DNA of 64,000 nucleotides from Candidatus Eiseniibacteriota bacterium (GTDB lineage: Bacteria; Orphanbacterota; Orphanbacteria; Orphanbacterales; Orphanbacteraceae). Position numbers and translations under genes: made by a program. Below are positions 54,097 through 61,129 of this stretch, one piece after another (the first letter of the stretch is position 1; each line of letters begins with the position of its first letter). The stretch covers positions 91,015 to 155,014 of the forward strand of contig JAJRWB010000041.1 of the NCBI GenBank assembly GCA_024276995.1. Reading direction: 5' to 3'. The notes under the pieces are model-generated. The model searched no databases. It was not told the DNA's origin and saw only the letters and a program-made list of their open reading frames with translations.

Positions 54097-55420
54097 ACTT
54101 CTCGGATGGGCGATCTACCGCGCCGCCGCGGCGATCCGTGGGGAGCGGACGTTCCGTTATCTCGCCGAATATGTCCGAACCGAGCGCCGTCCGGCGGCGG
54201 AGACCGCGGCGTGGCAGCGGGAGAAGCTCACCGCACTAGTGGAGTACGCGGCGAAGGAGATCCCCTTCTACCGCGATCTCGGAGCACGCGAGTTCGCCGA
54301 CCTACCGGTGATCGAGAAGCGGATGCTGAAGGACGCGCCCGAGCGGTTCGTAAGTCGAGCGGCCGCCGGGCGGCTCACGGTGAAGGTGACGTCCGGTTCG
54401 ACGAGCGAGCCGACGAGAATCGTGAAGGACGCCGAGTCGATGGCGCGCGAACAGGCGGCGAGCTATCGCGCGTACCGCTGGACGGGCATCGCGCCCGGCG
54501 CGCGGCAGGCGCGTTTCTGGGGTGTGCCCCTTACGGCGAAGGAGCGACGGAAGCACCGGCTCCGCGACGCGCTGCTGAACCGTGTTCGGCTGAGCGCCTT
54601 CAACTATACCGATCGGTCGTTCGAAGAGTACCTCCGTGCGCTGCGCCGCTGGAAGCCGGCGTACCTTTACGGCTACACGTCGGTGATCCACGAGTTCGCC
54701 CGTTATCTCGCCGCAAGCGGTGCGGAAAAGATCCCGCTTCCCGGCCTTCGCTCGGTGATCACTACCGCGGAGATCCTCACACCCCGGATGCGCGAGGAAA
54801 TCGTCGCCGGCCTCGGCGCTCCGGTGTTTGACGAATACGGCTGTGCCGAAACGGGGTCGATCGCTCACGACTGCGAGGAGGGAAGCCTCCACATCAACGC
54901 CGAGAATCTCTTCGTCGAAGTGCTCGGCGACGACGGCGTGATCCGCCCGGCGGGGGAGGGGCGCCTTCTGTTGAGCGAGCTTCACAACCGCGCGCAGCCG
55001 CTCCTTCGCTACGACTCGGGCGACTACGGCGAGCTGACCGCCGAGCCGTGCCGGTGCGGAAGAACGCTCCCGGTGTTGAAGAACGTGCACGGCAGGGTAT
55101 ACGACACGGTGATCGGCCCGGAAGGGAGGCGCTACAACGCCGCGTTTTTCTCCTATATCTTCAAGGAAGCGCAGCATCGCGGCGAGACGATCCGCCAGTT
55201 CCAAGTGATCCAGAACGATCGGACGATCACCTTCCGCATCGTGAAGGGGAAGGATTTTACGCCTGCCGTGGAGGAACTCCTCGCCCGGCAGCTCGAGGCG
55301 GAATTCGGCGACTACTTCGCCGCCTGTTTCGAGTACCGCGAAAAGATCGAACGCGAACGATCGGGAAAGCTGAGGCAGCTGATCCGAATTTCACCGGCGG
55401 AGAGCGAATCTTCTTCTTGA
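54089..55420 (+). CDS. CapK/phenylacetate-CoA-ligase-like adenylate-forming enzyme
   Basis: The protein has 443 aa from ATG 54089; ATG 54062 in the same frame is possible. ANL superfamily features: VTSGSTSEPTRIVK (P-loop, 101-113), YLYGYTSVIHEFARYL, VITTAEILTPRMRE, FDEYGCAETGS and LLRYDSGDYGEL. C-terminal RSGKLRQLIR corresponds to the mobile lid Lys region. Within polysaccharide loci such CapK-like proteins are thought to activate a carboxylate for attachment to a sugar or lipid. The substrate is unknown. It closes the glycan region, and a 68-base gap separates it from the antiporter operon. Confidence 0.87.
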   Translation: MHELLGWAIYRAAAAIRGERTFRYLAEYVRTERRPAAETAAWQREKLTALVEYAAKEIPFYRDLGAREFADLPVIEKRMLKDAPERFVSRAAAGRLTVKVTSGSTSEPTRIVKDAESMAREQAASYRAYRWTGIAPGARQARFWGVPLTAKERRKHRLRDALLNRVRLSAFNYTDRSFEEYLRALRRWKPAYLYGYTSVIHEFARYLAASGAEKIPLPGLRSVITTAEILTPRMREEIVAGLGAPVFDEYGCAETGSIAHDCEEGSLHINAENLFVEVLGDDGVIRPAGEGRLLLSELHNRAQPLLRYDSGDYGELTAEPCRCGRTLPVLKNVHGRVYDTVIGPEGRRYNAAFFSYIFKEAQHRGETIRQFQVIQNDRTITFRIVKGKDFTPAVEELLARQLEAEFGDYFAACFEYREKIERERSGKLRQLIRISPAESESSS

Positions 55421-55488
55421 CCATACTCTCCCACGGGCTACTATATCCGCAGTTTATCCGGTCCGCCTGAAGGAGAGTCGGCGCGGTC

Positions 55489-55965
55489 ATGAAATACATT
55501 TGCAGCCTGGGCGTGGTGCTCATGGGGACTTGGCTTCTCTGGTCGGGGCACTTCGAGCCGCTCCTGATTTCACTCGGTGTCCTGTCCGTGGCGCTCGTGG
55601 TGGCGCTCACCCACAGGATGGATGTGATCGATCACGAAGGCGCGCCGGTGGACGTTTCATTCCGGCTTTTCTCGTATCTACCGTGGCTCGCCTGGCAGGT
55701 GATCATTGCCAACCTGCAGGTGGTCCGCGTCATCCTTTCGCCCTCCCTCCCGATCAACCCGCGCATGATCGACGTCAGGGCGACCCAGAAGCGGGAACTC
55801 GGCCACGTGATCTACGCGAACTCGATCACCATGACGCCGGGCACCGTGTCGGTGGAAGTGGGGGGGAATACGATTTCGGTACATGCCCTCACCGACGAGG
55901 CGGCGGAAGGCCTCGAAACGGGCGAAATGGACAGGCGCGTCACCCGCCTCGAGGGGATCCGCTGA
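55489..55965 (+). CDS. mrpE: Mrp/Mbh cation antiporter subunit E (MbhA-like)
   Basis: The protein has 158 aa. MrpE family: two to three N-terminal helices (LGVVLMGTWLLWSG), then YLPWLAWQVIIANLQVVRVIL and the conserved ANSITMTPGTVSVEV cytosolic segment with VHALTDEAAEGL. It is a small accessory membrane subunit of the Na+/H+ antiporter complex. It is the first gene of a ten-gene operon, and the next gene starts within its stop codon (TGATG). Confidence 0.92.
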   Translation: MKYICSLGVVLMGTWLLWSGHFEPLLISLGVLSVALVVALTHRMDVIDHEGAPVDVSFRLFSYLPWLAWQVIIANLQVVRVILSPSLPINPRMIDVRATQKRELGHVIYANSITMTPGTVSVEVGGNTISVHALTDEAAEGLETGEMDRRVTRLEGIR

Positions 55966-56255
55966 TGTTCGCCGCCGCCATGGCGGGCGTGCTCGTCACC
56001 ATGGCGCTCGCCCTCTTCCGCGCTTTCGCCGGGCCTTCGCTTTACGATCGTATTCTCGCGGTGAACTCTTTCGGCACGGCGACGGTGCTCTTCATCGCCG
56101 TCATCGGTTTTCTCACCGGCCGCCCCGAGTTTCTCGACCTCGGCCTCGTGTACGCGCTGCTCAATTTTATCGGCACCATCGCCGTGCTGAAGCTGATGCA
56201 GTACGGCAATCTCACCGGCAAGGATGCGGAAGGGGAAGGGGAGGGGGAGGCATGA
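55965..56255 (+). CDS. mrpF: Mrp/Mbh cation antiporter subunit F (MbhB-like)
   Basis: The protein has 96 aa. Three helices with the MrpF signature FRAFAGPSLYDRILAVNSFGT and LDLGLVYALLNFIGTIAVLK. It is a small subunit of the antiporter complex in the inner membrane. ATG 55965 shares a base with the mrpE stop. The tail ends in an acidic Glu/Gly run, and the gene overlaps mrpG by ATGA. Confidence 0.92.
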   Translation: MFAAAMAGVLVTMALALFRAFAGPSLYDRILAVNSFGTATVLFIAVIGFLTGRPEFLDLGLVYALLNFIGTIAVLKLMQYGNLTGKDAEGEGEGEA

Positions 56256-56584
56256 GCGGCGATGCCATCCTTGATCTGATGAGCTGGGTCGCGCTCGCGG
56301 CGGGGTCGGTGTTCTGCATCATCGGCGCGGTCGGATTGATCCGCATGCCCGACTTCTACTCGCGTATTCACGCCGGGGGGATCATCGACACCATGGGCGC
56401 CGGCCTCGTCCTTTTCGGACTCGTTCTCCATGCGGGGCTCACCCTCGTGGCGGTGAAGCTGATCCTCCTCTTTCTCTTTTCTCTCATTGCCGGGCCGACC
56501 GCCGTGCACGCGCTGGCGAAGGCGGCGTTTCACAGCGGCATGAAACCGCTGACCGGACCGGGAGGAAAAGACCGATCGAACTGA
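56252..56584 (+). CDS. mrpG: Mrp/Mbh cation antiporter subunit G (MbhC-like)
   Basis: The protein has 110 aa. MrpG/PhaG signature: three helices with GAVGLIRMPDFYSRIHAGG, DTMGAGLVLFGLVL and a third helix ending SLIAGPTAVHALAKAA. It is a small membrane subunit of the cation antiporter. A strong GGAGG near its 3' end (56561-56565) serves the next gene, whose coding region begins inside mrpG. Confidence 0.93.
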   Translation: MSGDAILDLMSWVALAAGSVFCIIGAVGLIRMPDFYSRIHAGGIIDTMGAGLVLFGLVLHAGLTLVAVKLILLFLFSLIAGPTAVHALAKAAFHSGMKPLTGPGGKDRSN

Positions 56585-56607
56585 TAATCGACATCTCCAT
56601 CCTCGCC

Positions 56608-57120
56608 ATGCTCGTCGGTACGGGAATCACGATCATCAGGCAGCAGAACCTGCTTGCCGCGTCGATGCTCTCCGGGATCTACAGTCTCCTTTCGGCGTGC
56701 TGGATGGTGGAACTCGACGCGGTGGACGTGGCGTTCACCGAGGCCTCCGTCGGGGCCGGCATCTCGACGGTGCTCATGCTCGCCACGCTCGCCCTCACGA
56801 CGCGTTCGGAAAAGAAACCGGTCCACAAGTCGTTCCTCCCCCTGTTCGTCGTGCTCGCCACCGGCGCCGCGCTCATCTACGGCACTCTCGGCGCGCCGCC
56901 GTACGGCGATCCGGCAAACGTCGTGCATCACCACGTGGCGCCCCGCTACGTGAACGATTCGTACGACGAAACGGGAATCCCGAACATCGTCACTTCGGTG
57001 CTGGCGAGTTACCGCGGCTACGACACCCTCGGGGAGACATCGGTTGTGTTCACCGCCGGCGTGGGCGTTCTCCTGCTGCTGAAACGGGGAAAGCGCTCGA
57101 AGCGGGAGGAGAAGAAGTGA
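56608..57120 (+). CDS. MrpA C-terminal-domain protein (MbhD-MbhE fusion)
   Basis: 170 aa from ATG 56608, but the true start is probably upstream. In-frame codons ATC-GAA-CTG-ATA from 56575 would complete the first helix (ELIIDISILAMLVG), and GGAGG lies nine bases before that ATC. The rest has AVDVAFTEASVGAGISTVL (MbhD/DUF4040 signature) and, at the end, NIVTSVLASYRGYDTLGETSV (MbhE/MrpA C-terminus). It thus equals the C-terminal third of bacterial MrpA, separated from any antiporter-like module. An essential Glu in the TEASVGAG helix is thought to take part in proton/cation transfer. Confidence 0.85.
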   Translation: MLVGTGITIIRQQNLLAASMLSGIYSLLSACWMVELDAVDVAFTEASVGAGISTVLMLATLALTTRSEKKPVHKSFLPLFVVLATGAALIYGTLGAPPYGDPANVVHHHVAPRYVNDSYDETGIPNIVTSVLASYRGYDTLGETSVVFTAGVGVLLLLKRGKRSKREEKK

Positions 57121-57536
57121 GGGAGCACAGCATCGTACGGGTCGTGTCGAAGATCCTTCTCCCGTATATTCTCCTCTTCGCACTGTACGTGCAGCTTCAC
57201 GGCGACTATGGGCCGGGAGGGGGTTTCCAGGCGGGAGTGATCTTCGGCGCCGGCTGCATTCTCTATGCCCTCGTATTCGGCGTGAACAAGGCGCGCCGCG
57301 TCGCGCCCTCGTCGGTGGTCAGTTCGATCATGGCGATCGGCCTGATGCTCTACGCCGGCGTCGGCGTCGTCTGTCTCTTCAAGGGGGGCAATTTCCTCGA
57401 TTACAACGTGCTCCGCCACGATCCCCACCACGCCCAGGAACTCGGTGTAGCCCTCATCGAACTCGGCGTGGGGATGACCGTGGCGGCGGTGATGTTCACC
57501 ATTTTCATGACCTACGCGGAGCGGGCAAAGAAGTGA
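57117..57536 (+). CDS. mrpB: Mrp/Mbh cation antiporter subunit B (MbhF-like)
   Basis: The protein has 139 aa. GTG 57117 overlaps the previous stop (GTGA). MnhB signature HGDYGPGGGFQAGVIFGAGCIL, then a second conserved block LGVALIELGVGMTVAAVMF, with four helices. It is a membrane subunit of the Na+/H+ antiporter. It overlaps mrpC by GTGA. Confidence 0.93.
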   Translation: MREHSIVRVVSKILLPYILLFALYVQLHGDYGPGGGFQAGVIFGAGCILYALVFGVNKARRVAPSSVVSSIMAIGLMLYAGVGVVCLFKGGNFLDYNVLRHDPHHAQELGVALIELGVGMTVAAVMFTIFMTYAERAKK

Positions 57537-57895
57537 GCCATCTCTTCTCTCATTATAATTATTGGATCGTCATTGTTCTGATGATGACCGGCTTCTACAC
57601 CGTGATCTCCAGGGGGAACATGGTGAAGAAACTGATCGGTCTGAATATATTTCAGACATCGGTGTTTCTCCTCTTTATCACCATGGGAAAGATCAAGGGA
57701 GGAACGGCACCGATCGTCATGGCGGGGAAGGAGGATGTGGTCTACTCCAACCCGATTCCCCACGTGCTGATTCTCACGGCGATCGTCGTCGGCGTGTCCA
57801 CCACCGCTCTCGGGCTCGCCCTCGTGGTGCGCATCAAGGAAGCGTATGGCACCGTGGAGGAAGACGAAGTGCAGGCGGAGGATATCCGGCGGTGA
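57533..57895 (+). CDS. mrpC: Mrp/Mbh cation antiporter subunit C (MbhG/NuoK-like)
   Basis: The protein has 120 aa and a GTG start. Three helices of the NuoK fold: NYWIVIVLMMTGFYTVISRG, KKLIGLNIFQTSVFLLFI and PIPHVLILTAIVVGVSTTALGLAL. The conserved Asn-Pro-x-Pro-His segment precedes the last helix, as in MrpC. It couples the small subunits to the large antiporter-like subunits. Confidence 0.94.
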   Translation: MSHLFSHYNYWIVIVLMMTGFYTVISRGNMVKKLIGLNIFQTSVFLLFITMGKIKGGTAPIVMAGKEDVVYSNPIPHVLILTAIVVGVSTTALGLALVVRIKEAYGTVEEDEVQAEDIRR

Positions 57896-59400
57896 ACTAT
57901 CCCGATACCGCTCTCGTCGCCGATACACAGCTTCCCGCGCTGCAGGTCGTGATTCCCCTCCTGTCGGCGCCGCTGTGCGCGCTCGCGAGAAACCGGCGGG
58001 CGGCGTACGCCATCACCCTTCTCGCGAGCTGGAGTGCGCTCGTCATCGCGGTGCTTCTCCTCCTTCGCGTACATGCCCACGGCACGATCTCGTACGCCCT
58101 CGGCGGCTGGGCGCCGCCATGGGGAATCGAGTATCGCATCGATTACCTGAACGCCTTCGTGCTCGTACTTCTCTCCTCGATCGGCGCCATCGTGGCGGCT
58201 TACGCTCCGGCGAGCGTGGACAGCGAGATACCGCGGGACAGGCAGCCTCTCTTCTACTGCGCCTACATGCTCTGTCTCACCGGTGTTCTCGGCATCGCCG
58301 CGACGGGCGACGCGTTCAACGTGTTCGTCTTTCTCGAAGTGGCGGCGCTCTCTTCGTACATCCTGATCAGCCTCGGCAAAAGCCGGAAGGCGCTCAACGC
58401 GGCCTACCAGTACCTCGTCATGGGCACCATCGGCTCGACGTTCATCCTGATCGGTATCGGCTTTCTCTACATGATGACCGGCACGCTCAACATGGTCGAT
58501 CTCGCCGAACGGCTCGCCCCCGTGAGGACCACGCGGCCGGTACTCACGGCGTTCGCCTTCTTCACCGTCGGCGTAAGCATCAAGATGGCGCTCTTCCCCC
58601 TTCACCTTTGGTTGCCGAACGCCTACACCCGAGCCCCGTCGGTGGTCACCGCCTTTATCGCTTCCACGGGGACGAAGGTGGCGGTGTATATCATGATTCG
58701 CTTCATCTTCACCGTTTACGGCGTGCAGTTCGCTTTCGCGTCGACACCGGTGGCGGCCGCGCTCATATCACTTTCGCTCCTCGGGATTTTCTTCGCGTCC
58801 ACGGCGGCGATCTTCCAGAGAAATGTGAAAAGGATGCTCGCCTACTCGAGTATCGCCCAGATCGGTTACATGGTGCTCGGCATCAGCTTCGTCTCCGTCA
58901 ACGGGCTCACCGGGGGAATCGTGCACCTGTTCAACCATGCGCTGATGAAGGGCGCGCTCTTTCTCGCCGTCGGCTGCGTCATGCTTCGCATGAAAAGGAC
59001 GAAGCTCGAAGAGTTCCGCGGCCTCGGCTATCGAATGCCGGTCACCATGTTCGCTTTCACCATCGCGGGCCTGAGCATGATCGGCGTGCCGATGACGGTC
59101 GGTTTCGTGAGCAAGTGGTATCTCATCCTTGCGGCGCTCGAGAAGGGGTGGTGGCCGGTGGCGGCGCTCATCCTTCTCAGCTCTCTCCTCGCTGTCGTGT
59201 ACATCTGGCGTGTCATCGAGGTGGCATACTTCCAGAAGCCCCCCGAAGACGCGCCCCCGGTGACCGAGGCGCCGTTGTCGATGCTCATCCCACTTTGCGT
59301 GCTCACGGCGGCGACGATCTACTTCGGCATCTTCACCGGCGCCACAGCGGGGATCGCGCATCGCGCCGCGGAGATGCTCATGGCCGGAGGCGTCCATTGA
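57892..59400 (+). CDS. mrpD: Mrp/Mbh antiporter-like large subunit D (first copy)
   Basis: The protein has 502 aa. GTG 57892 overlaps the mrpC stop. ND2/4/5-family membrane protein of about 14 helices: FVFLEVAALSSYILISLG (Glu in TM5), FFTVGVSIKMALFPLHLWLPNAYTRAPS split below by the conserved Lys, LAYSSIAQIGYMVLGIS and LFNHALMKGALFLAVGC. These carry the Glu/Lys pairs of the proton channel. It is the position equivalent of MbhH in archaeal membrane-bound hydrogenases. Confidence 0.93.
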   Translation: MNYPDTALVADTQLPALQVVIPLLSAPLCALARNRRAAYAITLLASWSALVIAVLLLLRVHAHGTISYALGGWAPPWGIEYRIDYLNAFVLVLLSSIGAIVAAYAPASVDSEIPRDRQPLFYCAYMLCLTGVLGIAATGDAFNVFVFLEVAALSSYILISLGKSRKALNAAYQYLVMGTIGSTFILIGIGFLYMMTGTLNMVDLAERLAPVRTTRPVLTAFAFFTVGVSIKMALFPLHLWLPNAYTRAPSVVTAFIASTGTKVAVYIMIRFIFTVYGVQFAFASTPVAAALISLSLLGIFFASTAAIFQRNVKRMLAYSSIAQIGYMVLGISFVSVNGLTGGIVHLFNHALMKGALFLAVGCVMLRMKRTKLEEFRGLGYRMPVTMFAFTIAGLSMIGVPMTVGFVSKWYLILAALEKGWWPVAALILLSSLLAVVYIWRVIEVAYFQKPPEDAPPVTEAPLSMLIPLCVLTAATIYFGIFTGATAGIAHRAAEMLMAGGVH

Positions 59401-60860
59401 GCGCCCAGACCGCCATGGTGATCGCTCCCCTCGTTCCCCTCGCCGGGGCGCTCGCCGTCTCGCTCCTCGGCAGGTGGCCGAACGTGCGCGAGGCGATCTC
59501 GCTCATTACCGGCGCAGCGCTCTTCTTTGTGGTGGTGACGCTCGTCCCGGTGATCGGCGCCGGCGTGCGCCCAGCGGCGCGGATCGTGGAAATCTTCCCC
59601 GGCGTTCCGTTCGCCTTCGACCTCGAGCCGCTCGGCATGCTCTTCGCCCTCGTGGCGTCGGGCCTGTGGATCGTGACGACCCTCTACTCGATCGGCTACA
59701 TGCGCGGCCATCACGAGGAGAACCAGACCCGCTTCTACGCCTGTTTCGCCGTGGCGATCGCCGCCGCGATTTCCGCCGCCTTTTCCGGCAACCTGCTCAC
59801 CCTCTTCATCTCGTACGAAGTGCTCACCCTCTCGACGTACCCCCTCGTCACCCACCACGGCACGGAAGAAGCGAAGAGGGCGGGCCGCGTCTACCTCGGC
59901 ATTCTCTTCAGCACGTCGATCTGCTTTCTTCTCTTCGCGATTCTCTGGACATGGCACCTTACCGGCACGCTCGACTTCCGTCCCGGCGGCATCCTCGCGG
60001 GGAAGGCCGATCCGACCACCCTCGGCGTCCTCCTCGCTCTCTTCGCCTTCGGCACCGGCAAGGCGGCGCTCATGCCGTTCCACCGTTGGCTCCCGGCGGC
60101 GATGGTGGCGCCCACGCCGGTGAGCGCCCTCCTCCACGCCGTAGCGGTGGTGAAAACGGGCGTGTTCACCGTCATGAAGATCGTGATCTATATCTTCGGC
60201 ATCGATCTCCTCTCGGCGAGCGCCATGAACGAGTGGCTGATCTACGCGGCGTGCTTCACCATTCTCGTCGCCTCCTTCGTGGCGATGACGAAGGACAACC
60301 TGAAGGCGCGGCTCGCCTACTCCACCATTAGCCAACTCTCGTACATCGTGCTCGGCGCGGCGCTCGCCACGAAGTCGAGCATCATCGGCGGGAGCATGCA
60401 CATCGCCATGCACGCCGTCGGCAAGATCACCCTCTTCTTCTGCGCCGGCGCGATCTTCGTGGCGAGCCACAAGAAAAACATCAGCGAAATGCGCGGCATC
60501 GGGCGGGCGATGCCGTTCACCATGTCGGCATTCCTTCTCGCTTCGCTCAGCGTGATCGGCCTTCCGCCGATGGGCGGGATGTGGAGCAAGTGGTTCCTCG
60601 GCCTCGGCGCGGTGGAGGCGAAGGAATGGATCCCCCTGGCGGTGCTCATGATCAGTTCGCTTCTCAACATCGCCTATCTCGTTCCCGTGGGGGTGCAGGC
60701 GTTCTTCCGGCCGCCCGACGGTTCGGCGCCGGACACCGGTCTCCACGAAGCGCCGATCCTCTGTGTCGTACCGCTTTGCATCACGGCGCTCGGTTGTATC
60801 GCGCTCTTTTTCTATGCCGGGCAGATCCACGACTTTCTTGCGCCCCTGGCGATGCCGTGA
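59397..60860 (+). CDS. Antiporter-like large subunit (second ND5/MrpD-type copy)
   Basis: The protein has 487 aa. TTG 59397 overlaps the stop of the previous gene (TTGA) and has GGAGG six bases upstream, so it is preferred over ATG 59415. ND5-type motifs are LGMLFALVASGLWIVTTLYS, TLFISYEVLTLSTYPLVTH, AFGTGKAALMPFHRWLPAAM, APTPVSALLHAVAVVKTG, LAYSTISQLSYIVLG and HAVGKITLFFCAGAI, with the channel Lys, Glu and His residues present. It is the closest of the three to the MrpA antiporter module. It probably forms a second ion channel in the complex. Confidence 0.92.
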   Translation: MSAQTAMVIAPLVPLAGALAVSLLGRWPNVREAISLITGAALFFVVVTLVPVIGAGVRPAARIVEIFPGVPFAFDLEPLGMLFALVASGLWIVTTLYSIGYMRGHHEENQTRFYACFAVAIAAAISAAFSGNLLTLFISYEVLTLSTYPLVTHHGTEEAKRAGRVYLGILFSTSICFLLFAILWTWHLTGTLDFRPGGILAGKADPTTLGVLLALFAFGTGKAALMPFHRWLPAAMVAPTPVSALLHAVAVVKTGVFTVMKIVIYIFGIDLLSASAMNEWLIYAACFTILVASFVAMTKDNLKARLAYSTISQLSYIVLGAALATKSSIIGGSMHIAMHAVGKITLFFCAGAIFVASHKKNISEMRGIGRAMPFTMSAFLLASLSVIGLPPMGGMWSKWFLGLGAVEAKEWIPLAVLMISSLLNIAYLVPVGVQAFFRPPDGSAPDTGLHEAPILCVVPLCITALGCIALFFYAGQIHDFLAPLAMP

Positions 60861-60868
60861 GGTAGAAG

Positions 60869-61129
60869 ATGAACGAAGAGAAGAAGCATATCTTCGATAA
60901 CCCGGCCAACGTGAAGAGGGTGGTCCGGACGCTCGTTGCGCTCTGCGCGGGGCTTTTCGCCTTCGACTTCTTCTATCACAGGCACACGGAGATCTCGCCC
61001 GAGAAGATCCCCGGCTTCTACGCGCTCTACGGCTTCGTGGCGTGCGTGATCCTCGTTCTCGCGGCGAAGGAGATGCGAAAACTCTTGATGCGAAAAGAAG
61101 ATTACTACGAGGGCGACGACGATGAGTAG
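60869..61129 (+). CDS. Small two-helix membrane protein of the antiporter operon
   Basis: The protein has 86 aa. ATG 60869 comes eight bases after the previous stop, and the last 8 bases overlap the next gene. Two hydrophobic helices (TLVALCAGLFAFDFFY and YALYGFVACVILVLAAKE) are joined by HRHTEISPEKIPG, with an acidic tail YYEGDDDE. No standard Mrp or Mbh subunit was recognised. Its place between two large antiporter-like genes suggests a structural subunit. Confidence 0.65.
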   Translation: MNEEKKHIFDNPANVKRVVRTLVALCAGLFAFDFFYHRHTEISPEKIPGFYALYGFVACVILVLAAKEMRKLLMRKEDYYEGDDDE

